This document shows, piece by piece, positions 1 to 10,740 of a stretch of DNA of 64,000 bases. The notes under the pieces are model-generated. The model worked only from the letters and a program-made list of their open reading frames with translations, was not told the origin of the DNA and ran no database searches. Position 1 is the stretch's first letter, and every line of letters begins with the position of its first letter. The stretch lies in the NCBI GenBank assembly GCA_027922465.2, contig BQMF02000327.1, positions 248,001-312,000 of the forward strand, given 5' to 3'. The stretch comes from Turritopsis dohrnii (lineage: Eukaryota > Cnidaria > Hydrozoa > Anthoathecata > Oceaniidae). The position numbers and the translations under genes were made by a program.

Positions 1-2200
1 TCCGTTAACCCCTTGGTGACCAGTGTGGAGACCGTCTAATATTTCGGCCCGAAGTTGAGATGGTATCAACATGCGCTCGTCTCGGAATGGGACGCCCTGG
101 ATCTCGTAAAGTGCCTCTCGCATGGGCCAGAAGGGTCTGATGATGTCCGGTAAGTGCTCTTTGCGTGTGGGGAATCCATCGCGGATCGCGTTTACTAATG
201 CGATACATTGTTCGTCGGTGGATGCCGCGCTTACTACTCTTTGCCAAGTTACCGATCGTAATCCATCTTGTCGTGGTCCGGGGAATTTTGAATGAAGGGC
301 GTTGATCGTTGAGAGGTCTATGTCGTCGTCTTCTCCAGGGGGTGGTTGTTCAGTGGGAAATCGGGATGTAGCATCAGCTCCTGAGTGGTGCTTTCCGGGG
401 ACGTGTTTGAGGGAAAATTTATACATGAGTGACCGTTCCTTGAGGCGCAGTAACCGAGGGTTCTTGATGCTGTCAAGCGATTTATTAGCGAAAATCGGTA
501 CCAATGGTTTGTGGTCGACTGCAACCAGCAGGTCGTTGCATCCGAGGATAAACAGTCGGCAACTTTCCAGACCGTAAACCAGTGCGAGGGCCTTGCCTTC
601 GATGGGTGCGTACCTCGACTCTGTGTCTCGTAGGAAACGCGATCCTGTCAGAACAAGTTTCCAGTGGTCTTTGCCACAATCCTGGTCATCTGACTGAGCA
701 CATTTGCAGTATTTCTGTCGCAAGATGTAGCCGATGCCAGTCTTGCTCCAATCCGTGGCTAAACATACCGGGCGGGATGGGTCGAATCGATGAACGCCCT
801 CTTTAACCATCTCGACGATTTTCTGTTTTGATACATGGAACAGCGCATCCAAGTGTGCGTCCCAATAGAATTGCCTTTTTGAGCTCTGTAACAAGTCCCT
901 GAATGGCGTCATGACTTCCGACTGCGAAAAAGCGCATGCCACCTGGTTAATAAGGCCGAACCATGATCTAACACCAGTTATGTCCTTTGGCGTGGGAAAG
1001 TTGGCGATGGCGGATATTAGGCGAGCAGTCGGGCGGAACCCTTCCTGAGTGATAGTGAAACCGGCAAATTCGCAGACCTCTTGTGCGAATCGGAATTTGA
1101 CAGGGTTAAACACGATCCCATTGGAGGTACATAGGTCGATGTAGTCTAGGGTGTGCCAGAAGGCTTCTTCTGTGCCCGAATCCCACAAGAGCGAATCGTC
1201 AACTATCCTGGTTTTTCGTGGAAAATCCATAGTGATGTCATCAAAACGACGTGTATAGGCGTCACCCGACCCATGGAAACCCATGGGTGCCCTGCGGTAT
1301 CTGTACCTTCCCCATTCTGTAATGAAGGTTGTCGGGTCTCGTGAATCCGTTGCCAATGGTAGACTATGGTATCTGTTCCAAGCGTCCAACGAGGTCTTCA
1401 CCGTTCCTGTGGGAATTTTGGATACATGATGGAGTGGAGCTGCGGTGTGGTGTGTTTCTCGGTGTGTGGCTTGATTGAGCTTTTGGAGATCCACCGTCCG
1501 TCTCGGGGATCCGTCCTTTTTTGCTGTCACTACCATCCTGGAGCACCATGTGGTTTGCGTGCCTTGGGGCACCTGTTCGATGACGCCGAGATCCACGTCT
1601 TTATCGATACCTTTCTTAACCTCATCTTTCCAAAAAAATGGTACTGGGATTGGGGTGTGAGTAGCCGTCGGCGTTGTACCCTCTTTGAGCACGATCCGGA
1701 GTGGTTCTCCCGTCATTTGTTGGAGTGGTTGGTGTGTGCATGTATTAAACGCGCTAGGTGCGTAGTGATCTAGAATCCATTGTTGTAGCTTCTCACGGTT
1801 TGATTTGGTGGGTGCGAATGGTAATTTGGTGGGGCGGCCTGGAATACCAGTGCGCTTCAGACACCCACATGCAGCTTTCTCTCTAGTGGTGGTTTGTTCC
1901 ATGACTGCGGCGGACTGACTGGGCGTGTGACTGTCTGGGAATTCCCGAGGTATGATCCTGAGATCCTTCAAAGCGCTCTCGGAGAGGTATAGTCCAGTTG
2001 CGTTTTCGGCAATATATAGAACTTGTTTGGTTTGTCTGCCGTTTACCTTCATCGACACCAGTAACGCACCCAAGACATCCAGCTGTGCGTTGGTGACCCC
2101 TCGTATCTTATGTCTTGTGTGAATCAGGGCGCTTCTTGGGATTCCCAACATGCCTAGTATTTCCGCCCCCCAGTGCACGTTTGTGCGCCCGTATCAGCAT
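1..2200 (-). CDS. Ty3/Gypsy pol polyprotein, partial (runs off window)
   Basis: This minus-strand frame has no stop from about 2200 to position 1, although it has no ATG of its own. It encodes the end of the aspartic protease (NVHWGAEILG), then reverse transcriptase. The RT active site reads IVDDSLL near 1190-1205, replacing the usual Y-x-DD context. RNase H follows (TDWSKTGIGY near 725-755), then the chromodomain-less Gypsy spacer (HVPGKHHSGADATSRF near 360-405). The H-x3-H zinc-binding start of integrase (HTGHQGVN) sits at the window edge. The product would replicate and integrate the retrotransposon. It lies in a different frame from gag and overlaps gag's last codons, so it needs a frameshift to be expressed. 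Over 2.1 kb without a stop suggests a young copy. The integrase core and 3' LTR are outside the window. Confidence 0.88.
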
Positions 2201-3464
2201 AGGCCGTAGTTGTTGCTGCTACTGATGTACGGATATGTCTCCCAAGCTTTTTATGGGCGTCCGGTATTATAGAGATGATAACACTGACCCGGGGTGGTTT
2301 GCTGGGAGGGACCTCTCGGAACCCATCTGTGCTCCACTCCATGTGACCGACTGATTCATCCGTCGAATGGCTTCCAAATATGGTGGATGTTTCATCGTCA
2401 TCCTGTGTTGTCAGCGACGCGTTTTTTGAGGCGCGGGTCGTGTTTGTTTTACGACAGACTGATTTAAAATGGCCCTTGATGCCGCATCCATGACATGTAG
2501 CGTTGCGGGCGGGACAATGACGGCGAATGAGCGGTTTCCCTTCTGGGTGGGAGGTCTTACCGCATCCCTGACATGGCTTTTCTCCTCCTCTAAATTGATT
2601 CTTCGTCTCGTTGTACTTCTGTTGCTGGTATGTCGATTTAATTGGGGCGCTCATTGTCATGGTGTCACCAACGTCGAGGCTTGATGTTGACTGATCGGTC
2701 GTCTCGAGGCCGCTTAAAAATTCAAACTGTTGCTGGAATGACTTATGCGCCCCCGCCAAGGAAAGTATTTTGCTTTGATGGTCCTTATTATATAGTCCTG
2801 CAATCATTTGGGTGGATATCATGTCTTCCATATATGATTCGTGGGACAAGCATAGTTGGTTTGAGCATCGAATGGTGAAATCACACATGATTGCCTGAGC
2901 CCGTAACTTAGCAACGAATCGAGTGAGGGGCTCTCCCTCTGCTTGTTTGATCCTTTGGAAATTCTGACGGTGTACCTCCTTATGCAGCCCACGGACGGCG
3001 ACTGATTTGATGTACTTCAATAATTCGGCTTCCGAGCAGTCCTTCAGTTTGTCGGTGCCGTATAACTCGAATAACAATTTCCCTATTTCTTGGGGACAAG
3101 TTAATCGCAATTCGTTTCGGATGATGTTCTGGTTGGTGATGTGGGTCATGACTTTGTACCTCTCCCACTCGTCTAAGAACATGGCCCAGTCAGTTTCAGA
3201 TGATTCCGGTTGCACCTTTGGGCGATCTGGTCTCTTGGTGGATGGGTTCACATTAGCGGTACCGGCACGACGTAATTGGATATTTTCCTTTTGAAGCTCG
3301 ATCATTTGTTCCATGAGTCTTTTCAATGATAGTGTATCTTCCGCTGACTGGTAACTTGTCGGGTCTTGGGTGTCGAGTGCGCTAGCTCCACCAATTATCT
3401 CGTGGCCATATTCGCATATCTCCTGACCCTCGAACGCCGGGTGCCCATCGGCGCACCTGTCCAT
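2154..3464 (-). CDS. Ty3/Gypsy Gag with zinc knuckle and start of aspartic protease
   Basis: A 436-residue open frame begins at ATG 3464, about 73 bp inside the putative LTR. The N-terminal half is a helical Gag-like domain (DWAMFLDEWERYKVM and following). Near residues 290-330 there are Cys/His clusters of zinc-knuckle type (CQGCGKTSH, then CHGCGIKGHFKSVC), expected to bind the element RNA. At the C-terminus the frame enters the protease motif ADTGAQT and stops about eight codons later. The protease continues in the pol frame. Gag-to-pol passage is therefore either a programmed frameshift or a one-base indel exactly in the protease active-site region. Family placement is secure; functional state is uncertain. 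Confidence 0.88.
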   Translation of the reverse strand: MDRCADGHPAFEGQEICEYGHEIIGGASALDTQDPTSYQSAEDTLSLKRLMEQMIELQKENIQLRRAGTANVNPSTKRPDRPKVQPESSETDWAMFLDEWERYKVMTHITNQNIIRNELRLTCPQEIGKLLFELYGTDKLKDCSEAELLKYIKSVAVRGLHKEVHRQNFQRIKQAEGEPLTRFVAKLRAQAIMCDFTIRCSNQLCLSHESYMEDMISTQMIAGLYNKDHQSKILSLAGAHKSFQQQFEFLSGLETTDQSTSSLDVGDTMTMSAPIKSTYQQQKYNETKNQFRGGEKPCQGCGKTSHPEGKPLIRRHCPARNATCHGCGIKGHFKSVCRKTNTTRASKNASLTTQDDDETSTIFGSHSTDESVGHMEWSTDGFREVPPSKPPRVSVIISIIPDAHKKLGRHIRTSVAATTTAYADTGAQTCTGGRKY

Positions 3465-3537
3465 AGTGATTCCGAATGCGAACTATGTCGTAAGGCTTTG
3501 CGGATCGTGACGTGATACGACTGCAATATGGCGGATA

Positions 3538-3757
3538 TGTAATAGTGTTTGATACTGACACGAGAAGAAACGTTTCTCCAAATTGTGTACTTACGGGTGT
3601 ACGATGATTATTATTTGCTTACCCCGTCGAAGATATCCTACTCACAGCGCCATGTGGAAGGGGAATAAATACAATAAACGATAACGAATACCAAATATCT
3701 TCTAGATGAGTGGAGCCCTCGTGTATACGTCTGCATGCTGGGCCACTAAGTTATACA
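3538..3757 (-). repeat. Putative 5' LTR of the Gypsy element
   Basis: A 220-bp segment has retroelement-type ends TGTAATAG...GTTATACA, with near-inverted termini (TGTAATA / TGTATAA on the two strands). It sits just upstream of gag in minus orientation, at the distance expected of a 5' LTR. The partner LTR is outside the window, so it cannot be confirmed by duplication. The adjacent internal sequence does not begin with the usual TGG of a primer-binding site, which weakens the exact boundary. Confidence 0.5.
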
Positions 3758-4059
3758 AGAAAAACTTACGGCACCGAGCCGTGATAAACAATAACAAGAG
3801 TTCTCTACACATATAACATTCAGAATGATTTCACGAGCATCCGCAACATTGACGTCACATCACGGAAAGTTATTGCAAAGTTGTTTAGCGATAGTTTGGG
3901 ACCAAATTGATTGAATTTTGCAAAAAAAAACTTTGAAGGCTGTTACTGATGTTAAAGACTGACAGACTGTTCGTTCTCCTTTTAGAGAAGCCATTTTTTC
4001 ACCTACTTCTGACAGCAGCAGTCTTATCGCTGGTTTTAAGTGCTATAATTTGGAGCAGG

Positions 4060-4115
4060 TAGTGACACAACGCAGGCTGAACATGGGCGGCGAGCGACGC
4101 CGCCTTGGCGGCTAG
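4060..4115 (+). mobile_element. Helitron-like 3' terminus (GC-hairpin family)
   Basis: The sequence ending GGCGAGCGACGCC-GCCTTGGCGGCTAG, followed by T, is nearly the same as the ends at 50032 (+), 32694 (-) and 44262 (-). All four end in CTAG immediately before T, and all carry GC-rich hairpins (GGCG/CGCC and GCCGCC/GGCGGC) abutting that end. Helitrons end in CTRR before a T with a nearby hairpin. The 5' end of this copy was not found; the sequence from about 3760 to 4060 looks degenerate. Confidence 0.55.
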
Positions 4116-4186
4116 TTTTTAAAAATATCGATAATCCTTTGATAATTTCAAAAAGATCAGAAAGTCGCAGGTGAGAGCGACAAGAG

Positions 4187-4335
4187 ACGAATATCAAAAT
4201 TTTTTGATATTCGTTGCCCGACGATCAATTGCTTATCGCCGGCGATGAACTCAAGTCAACGAGCTTAATTATGTTTCCACTGGGTTCATCGCCTGTGATA
4301 AGCGAAGCGACGGGCCTTCTTCGCCCAGTGGGAAC
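4187..4335. repeat. Perfect hairpin plus foldback inverted repeats (MITE remnant)
   Basis: Positions 4187-4199 and 4202-4214 are perfect inverted copies (ACGAATATCAAAA and complement) with a 2-base loop. Just beyond, 4231-4250 and 4284-4303 form an 18-of-20 inverted repeat (GCTTATC..GCGATGAAC). TTCCACTGGG at 4275-4284 pairs with CCCAGTGGGAA from 4324. The nested hairpins look like a short foldback-type element. The neighbouring 4340-4800 is AT-rich with no gene seen. Confidence 0.5.
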
Positions 4336-4822
4336 AAGGCATTAATTGTTCCTTAATGATCTATAATGTTCTCCGTGTTTCATTGTTGAAGAAATCGTGT
4401 ACTCTTGTTCTTTTGTGAATGAAAAGTTTTTTCACTAACTGGGCGATCAATATGGAGTGTCGTATCAGGATCGTTTTCATCCATTGCGCTCCCCAAAATG
4501 TTCCCTTGTTGCTAAGCCTTAATTGTTCACTAAGTAAGAAACGAACTGTTCTCTTTGTAATGGAATGGTTCGTGTACACAAAAAGAAATACTTTGTTCCT
4601 TTGTCAAAAGGAATGAATAAACGACTTCTCCTGTGGGGCACACTATGGTATAAATATGTCATTCAAATTTAAAGAACCAAGTATTTGCTTTTTATTTGTG
4701 TAAATCGTTAAGTTATAAGCTGTATGTTTAAAGTTATAAAGAATGTTTTTAAATAAAACAAGAGCCAGATGACGCAAAACGGTAGCAGCAATTGCATAGC
4801 ATAAAATCTCCGTACGATATAA

Positions 4823-5535
4823 AGGCTGATTTCCATACAGCAACATTTTGCGCTACAGCTCAAAAAGCTCCAGAGATTTTTGCGCACTAGCGGAACTCAT
4901 TTCCATTTGCAGCATAGAGCGCGCGTAAAATATGAAATGTCAAAATTTGAAATTATCAGTTTTAATTATGTTTTGGCGTCGCCGTAGACAACGAGAAAAA
5001 CTTACAATCAAAGGAAAACGAATGTGGGTTAGAAAATTGTATTTAGAAAGAAAATCAAAAGGATTATTCCATGTTCTAGTAAAAGATTTGATGTTATTTG
5101 ATCATGAGTATTTTTTCAAGTCGTTTCGAACGACTCCTGCTAGGTTTGAGCAGGCCCTAAATTGGATAGGACCGTACATTACCAAATCGTCTAAATTGCT
5201 TTTCATCATTTTGAGTTTCTACCTGATTGGCAGCCTTTTTTTGGTCATAGAATCTCAACAGAGAAGAAAATCTGTCTTCATTGGCAGCCATCTTGAATAT
5301 TTTTAAAAATATACAGCGTGGGGATGATGTAATCATTATCTGATTCTCAAATCTGATTGGCTCATTTTCTGTGGCGACAAAAATCGCGTAGAAAAAGTAG
5401 AATGAATTCAACTTTTGAAAAAGGCTCCTGAGCTTAAAAATATCTCTGAGTCAGCGGTAATTTTTGTTTAGTGCGCATGAATCTCTGGAGCTTTTTGAGC
5501 TATAGCGCAAAATGTTGCTATATGGAAACCAGTCT
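4823..5535 (+). mobile_element. PIF/Harbinger element inserted in the DIRS left terminal repeat
   Basis: Terminal inverted repeats start AGGCTGATTTCCATACAGC on the left and AGACTGGTTTCCATATAGC on the right (reverse complement), extending about 65 bp. The element is flanked by TAA at 4820-4822 and 5536-5538. The uninterrupted sequence is preserved in the opposite DIRS terminal repeat (10811-10848, complement), where a single TAA is present. A 3-bp TWA target duplication is the PIF/Harbinger signature. At 713 bp it is a truncated, non-autonomous copy. Confidence 0.85.
4932..5306 (+). pseudogene. PIF/Harbinger transposase, N-terminal fragment
   Basis: This 124-residue frame has the start of a Harbinger transposase: a basic WRRRRQREK stretch, WVRKLYLERKSKG, an acidic/aromatic patch (LFDHEYFFKSFR) and TPARFEQALNWIGPYITK, as in the HARBI1-like N-terminal domain. 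The DDE catalytic domain is missing; after about residue 90 the sequence no longer resembles the family. It lies inside the TAA-flanked element, consistent with a deletion derivative. Confidence 0.75.
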
Positions 5536-5710
5536 TAACAATGCATTCTTCCAACTATGTGCTCCGTATCAACTCCGCGGAGCTCGTTCCCCACCTCTAC
5601 CAACACATTCCGAAGAAGCTTCGTTATACTATGGTCTTCATATTTATTATCGAGTTACATCTAAATATATCATTTGAATCATTGAATAAATTTTCTCGTT
5701 TTCATACGTT

Positions 5711-6595
5711 ATGGATAATACGAATCCTATTGATGGCGAAAGATCAAGAGAGGTCGAAGTGACAGCAACGCCTGATGTTTCCAATCCTACGAACGTTTCG
5801 GTGGGTCCACAGGCAATTCACATCAACCCCCATCCCACACATGAATCAGTGGGACAACAGGCAGTGACTGGCTCACTAGAGAGCTCAGCTGTACTGAGGG
5901 GAAGGAAACGTAAAGCAAAATCGAAGAAATCAAAGAAATCGAAGAAAAAGGAAGAGATCTTCTTCCAGGTCATCTTTATCGTCATCGACATCAGACGACA
6001 GTGGTAGTGAGGACGACAATGTGATATCTAAACGCTTCACAATTAGATCGAAAAAAGATAAATACAGATGGTCACTGACAGAGGAAATGGCCAAATATGC
6101 CAATCACCAGATAAACACCTAGATTCCTGAAAAAGAAATTCAGGAGAGTCTCTTGGAGAGAATCCCCATTCCAGATAATCTCCAAAAGCCCCGTGTGCTG
6201 GATGACTTTGCAAAGGTTTTGATTAAAGAACCTACAAAAAATTGGGACGAGACCCTCTCTAAGTCACAAAATCGTCTCACTCAAGTGTTCGCCCCACTGG
6301 GAACACTTTGGTCCAAAATGGAGAGGTATTTGGAACCTCTGAAACCAATATCTGGGGAAGGATCCATGACAGATACAACAGAGGATGTAGATGTAGAAAT
6401 GCATGAACTACTTGGACTAGTAGAGCAAACTGTATTACTCCTAGGTCAAGCCATAAACAGCACTACATACACACATAGGTTAAACGTCCTCAAAGACATT
6501 TTGAAAGAAACCAAGGACGCTAAAAGCCTATTAAAAGATAAAAGAGATATGCTGAAGAAGATTAATTCCATAGAAATACGAAAAGAGATAGAATA
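5711..6595 (+). pseudogene. DIRS Gag-like ORF1, frameshifted and interrupted
   Basis: The first frame (5711-6007) begins MDNTNPIDGERSREVEVTAT and runs through a Lys/Ser-rich basic tract (KRKAKSKKSKKSKKK). The remainder continues in another frame through an Asp/Ser-rich stretch and 6153-6596. The segment with LLGQAINSTTYTHRLNVLKD and AKSLLKDKRDMLKKIN resembles the conserved C-terminal part of DIRS Gag. It is interrupted at 6569 by a TIR element, and the sequence resumes at 7520 (NFNDLFGKKFRSDIEDL). At least one frameshift, one stop (near 6121) and the insertion disable it. Confidence 0.7.
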
Positions 6596-7519
6596 ACATC
6601 GATGAAATTTCCTTTGTACCATCCGTGTTGTAATTACTGGTGGCCGTATACAAAGTTGAATTTTAAAAATTTGGGAATGTGGGACTTCAGCTAATGTCTT
6701 TTTATCAATTATGCATAATTATCAAAATTATTAGAATTATTCAGATGGTAGCATAACGAAAAATAAGTTTGTCTTTTACGATTTGACGAGAATAATATTC
6801 GTATTCATTGCTTTCTCGTGATCAACTAAACAAATATGTAAAATCATATCTGGTTTGGCAGAAACATAACTTTTTCTCACTCAATCTCTGCACAATAGAA
6901 GATTGTTTTTACAAACTTAAAAATATACAGCTGTGCACGTGCGCTATTATTATGTAACAGAGATTTTGATTGGTAGATTTATTTTTTCGGCGTGATAATT
7001 ATTCGCCGACAATTAAGAAAGTGTAAACAATATTTATGACCATAATTAAGAGGACGCCAATTAGTTTCGGTCCCGATACTTACACCACAACATTCTATAT
7101 TCCTTAGGAGGTCGTACTAGTGAAAACAACTTGAAAACGCTTTTAGTTCATAAGATAATGAAACAAACGTCCGAGTATGTGAAATGAAAAGTCGAAAATA
7201 TGTTTTTCATTATAGCATGAAAACGAAAAAACGAATTCAGTTCCGATTTTCTAAAAAAAGTAGCTTTTAGAAGCCCTAATGAGGATAGAATGTTTGTTTT
7301 TACGAATAAACTTGTTAAGTATACTCGTTTTTGATTTAAAACTTTCGGTTTTTACTTCAAATTTTACCGAGTAGTTAAAAAATAATAACCATTGCATAAA
7401 AGAGAATGAGGCGAGGCAACAAGCATGAATTCTCATTGTTTGAAAATTGAATAGAAATTTGAATAGAGCTAAGGTGAGCTAAAGTTTGATGTTATTCTAT
7501 CTCTTTTCGTATTTCTATG
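6569..7519. mobile_element. 951-bp TIR element with 8-bp target duplication (P- or hAT-like)
   Basis: Perfect 32-bp terminal inverted repeats (6569-6600 and 7488-7519) begin CATAGAAATACGAAAAG. They are flanked by ATTAATTC and ATTAATTT, an 8-bp target duplication with one mismatch. An 8-bp duplication fits the hAT and P superfamilies, and 31-32 bp repeats starting CAT favour P-like. No transposase is encoded. Its left ~120 bp and a segment near 6695-6850 reappear at 53846-53960 and 57139-58297, so it is a deletion derivative of a larger element. It disrupts the DIRS gag. Confidence 0.82.
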
Positions 7520-9330
7520 ATTAATTTTAATGATCTCTTCGGGAAGAAGTTCAGGTCAGACATAGAAGACCTCGTTAAAGAGAGAAAAAAAATCAAAGAA
7601 AGCTTTCCACTCCTACAGTGTGGCAAAGAAACCATCACCCTTTCGAAAGAGCCTCCCTCAGTAGTCCGCATCCAATGCTGGGCGGGGGCGTTTCATCGTT
7701 AACAGAGGCAATCAGTCATCAAGAAAAAATCAGCAACATTCGAATCAGACAAGACAGTCACCCAGTCATCAACAATCATCAAGAAGAGGAAACTTCAATC
7801 AGGGTAAGAGAAAGTTCAAAGTTTACAAACGTAACTTTCTCCAGCAAAACCCCATCTCTGTTTCCAAAGGAAAAGTTGAAGTTTGTTCATCCAGTAGTAA
7901 AAAGTTTATTTGTAAAGGAAATTCCAAAAGTACCATTGGCAGGAAGACTAAAATACTTCCTGCAAGAATGGAAAAAACGACCCAGAAATCCTAACAACGG
8001 TGGAGGGCTGGGAAATACCTTTTGCTACTACTCCAATACAGGAGTATGCCTCTCAACCAGTAAAATTTTCAACCGAGGAAACCAAAAAGGTGGAAACAGA
8101 GATACAGGAGATGCTGGGGAAAGGAGCGATACAGAAAGTCCTACCTTGTGCCCATCAGTATGTCAGCAATCTATTCCTAGTGGGAAAAAGGATAGAGAGA
8201 ACAGATCTGTGGTCAATCTAAAGCAATTGAACTCTTACCTCCCCTACAAACATTTCAAAATGGAAAATTTAACCCACTTAAAGAATATTCTTCAGAAGGG
8301 TGACTACATGTGCAAAATGGACATGAAGGACGCCTGTTTCTGCGTGCCTCTAGGGAAACGATCCAGAAAATATGTGAGGTTTCGTTTTACAGGAAACCTA
8401 TACGAGTTCATTTGCCTTTGTTTTGGCCTAGGTCCAGCCCCACGGGTATTTACCACGCTTTTGAAGGTCCCAATTGGTCTGTTGCGAAAGATAAACATTC
8501 GCATTATTATTTATCTGGACGATATGCTTATAATGCACCAGACAATTTCAGGTTTAGTAAGGAGCAGCGACACAGTGATTTTTCTTCTGGAACATCTTGG
8601 TTTTGTGATAAATCAGAAGAAATCGATTTTCGAGCCGACTCAGGAAATAGAATTTTTAGGGCTATTAGTCAATTCAATTACTATGAGCCTATCCCTGACT
8701 CAAGAGAAATTGGACAAGATTTCCAAGGAGTGTTGGGAGATGTACAAAAATCATACAATGTCCCTTTTAGATCTGACAAAGCTCATAGGGAGACTTTGTT
8801 CCACAATTCAAGCAGTTCTTCCGGCCAGTTGCAGTACAGGTACTTGCAACGAATTCAGACCCAGGCTCTCCGCTTAAATCAGGGTTATCACCACACAGTA
8901 AAATTGGACTGGAGAGCCAGGGAAGAACTTTTATGGTGGATGGTGAATTTACAGATCTCCAATGGAAGGAAAATACTTCAAGAGGATTCTCAGTTGACAG
9001 TTCAGACAGATGCATCCAAGAAGGGGTGGGGAGCCTATGCCCGGGGCATACCGACAGGGGGACCTTGGAATGCAGAGGAAAGGTCCCGTCACATAAATAT
9101 TCTGGAACTTTTGGCAGTGAAGTATGCCCTCCTATCATACAGCAAAAGATTCGAGTCAGTGAGGTCCATTCACTTTCAGATAGACAACACAACAGCTCTT
9201 TGATATCTACTGAAAATGAGGGGCACACGTTGTGTAAAGATGACCAAAATAGCAAAAGAAATTTGGTCATATCTGCTGCAAGAGTCGATCACAATTACAG
9301 CAGAATACCTCCCCAGTGCCATGAATAACA
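7520..9330 (+). pseudogene. DIRS reverse transcriptase / RNase H, frameshifted
   Basis: RT starts in the frame of 8000-8221 (EGWEIPFATTPIQEY; KKVETEIQEMLGKGAIQKV) and switches frame near 8210 to VNLKQLNSYLPYKHFKMENL. It then gives KMDMKDACFCVPL, FGLGPAPRVFTTLLK and the catalytic IIYLDDMLIM near 8500-8530. RNase H lies in a third frame (LTVQTDASKKGWGAYARG near 8990-9050; HINILELLAVKYALL). At least two frameshifts and a stop near 9203 separate the modules. Shadow frames on the minus strand here carry no motif. Confidence 0.8.
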
Positions 9331-10740
9331 AAGCGGACTGGGAATCTCGGCACACAGTGGACAGCTCAGATTGGAAGCTGTCAAAAAGAGTGTTCCATCA
9401 AATTTGCCAAAAGCTAGGCATCCCCAACATAGGCCTGTTCGCTTCAAGAGTAAACAATCAGCTTCAAAGGTATTACTCTTGGAGACCGGATCCATACAGT
9501 CAGGGGACAGATGCAATGCAACAGGATTGGACAAGAAAGTTCCCTTACGCATTTCCCCCGTTTTGTATGATAAGTGCTACTCTGGCAAAAACGAAAAGGG
9601 AGAAAGTAGGTCAAATGATACTTGTAACACCAGCATGGCAGTCACAGCCATGGTACTCACAACTCATTCAAATGTCAATTCGAAATCCAGTTCTTATTCC
9701 ACATCATCAAGTCTTGCCTTTGAATCCCCAAAGGGAAGTACACCCACTAGTGTAGACAAGAAAACTACAGTTGGTGGCATGGCTAGTTTAAGGGATAGCT
9801 TGCAGAGTGCAGGTCTATCAGAATCAGCTAGTGATCTTGTCCTCCACTCCAGGAGAGCAGGTTCTTTGTAAAATTACGAATCGTCCTGGCCACTCTGGTC
9901 TGGCTGGTGTAGTAAACAATCGATTGATCCTATTCGATGTCCTATAACTGATATTTTGCATTACCTCTCATCCTTGTATGATAATGGATTGGCTTATAGG
10001 ACAATAAATAACCATAGGTCAGCTATATCGGCATACCATGAGGTGGTCGATGGTAAAAGTGCAGGAAAGCACCCACTTGTTTGTTCTCTTTTAGCGGGGG
10101 TGTTCAATAAAAGGCCGCCAAAACCACTTTGACTCAGTTTTGGAATGTAAATGATGTTCTGAGATATTTTCATTCCCAGGGCGAAACAGATTTGTTATCC
10201 GACAAAGATTTAACCCTAAAATTGACAATGCTTCTAGCTTTATCATCGGCTTCCAGGGCTTCAGCAATTCACCACTTGGATATCGGTACATGGTAAAGGG
10301 GGAGGGTTGTTATGTCTTCTCCTTTGACAAATTATATAAAGCTTGGAGAAAAGGCAAATCTCCACCACAAGTTGTATATTTTGCATACCCAGAAGACAGA
10401 ATCTTGTGTGTGATCACTGCTTTGGAAGAATACCTTAAGAGGTCTGAGCAATAGCGGAACAATAAAAAAACACAGTTGTTACTTAGTTTTATCAATCCAC
10501 ACAAGGAAGTTGTCTCTAGCACAGTTTCAGGCTGGCTCAAAAAGCTCCTCCAGTTAGTAGGCATTGATACAAATGTTTATAAGGGACATTCGAATAGGGC
10601 AGCATCAAGTTCCATGGCAGGTCTGAAAGGTCTATCTACTCAAGACATCATGGAAAGAGGGTGTTGGTCGAATGAGTCTACCTGCAAAAGTTTTATAACA
10701 AGGACATAAAGTCTTTAGCCCAAGTGTATCAGGAAAAATT
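9331..10740 (+). pseudogene. DIRS pol C-terminus and tyrosine recombinase, broken
   Basis: The DIRS-type linker (NIGLFASRVNNQLQRYYSW, DAMQQDW) precedes a recombinase. The core-binding part near 9880-10130 reads LHYLSSLYDNGLAYRTINNH. The arginine box is LALSSASRASAIHHLDI near 10231-10290 and the H-x-x-R box is YKGHSNRAASSS near 10580-10615. Near 10690 the frame ends at SFITRT with no tyrosine. A one-base loss immediately before is the simplest explanation, because the neighbouring frame carries a tyrosine at that place. There are also stops near 10296 and 10454. The recombinase would join circular cDNA to the target; this copy cannot. Confidence 0.72.

Noticed and set aside
1153..1773. Plus-strand frames opposite Gypsy pol
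   Set aside because: The opposite strand carries continuous RT with recognised motifs.
2469..3294. Plus-strand frames opposite Gypsy gag (2469-2684, 2642-2878, 3007-3294)
   Set aside because: Antisense shadows without motifs; codon content is explained by gag.
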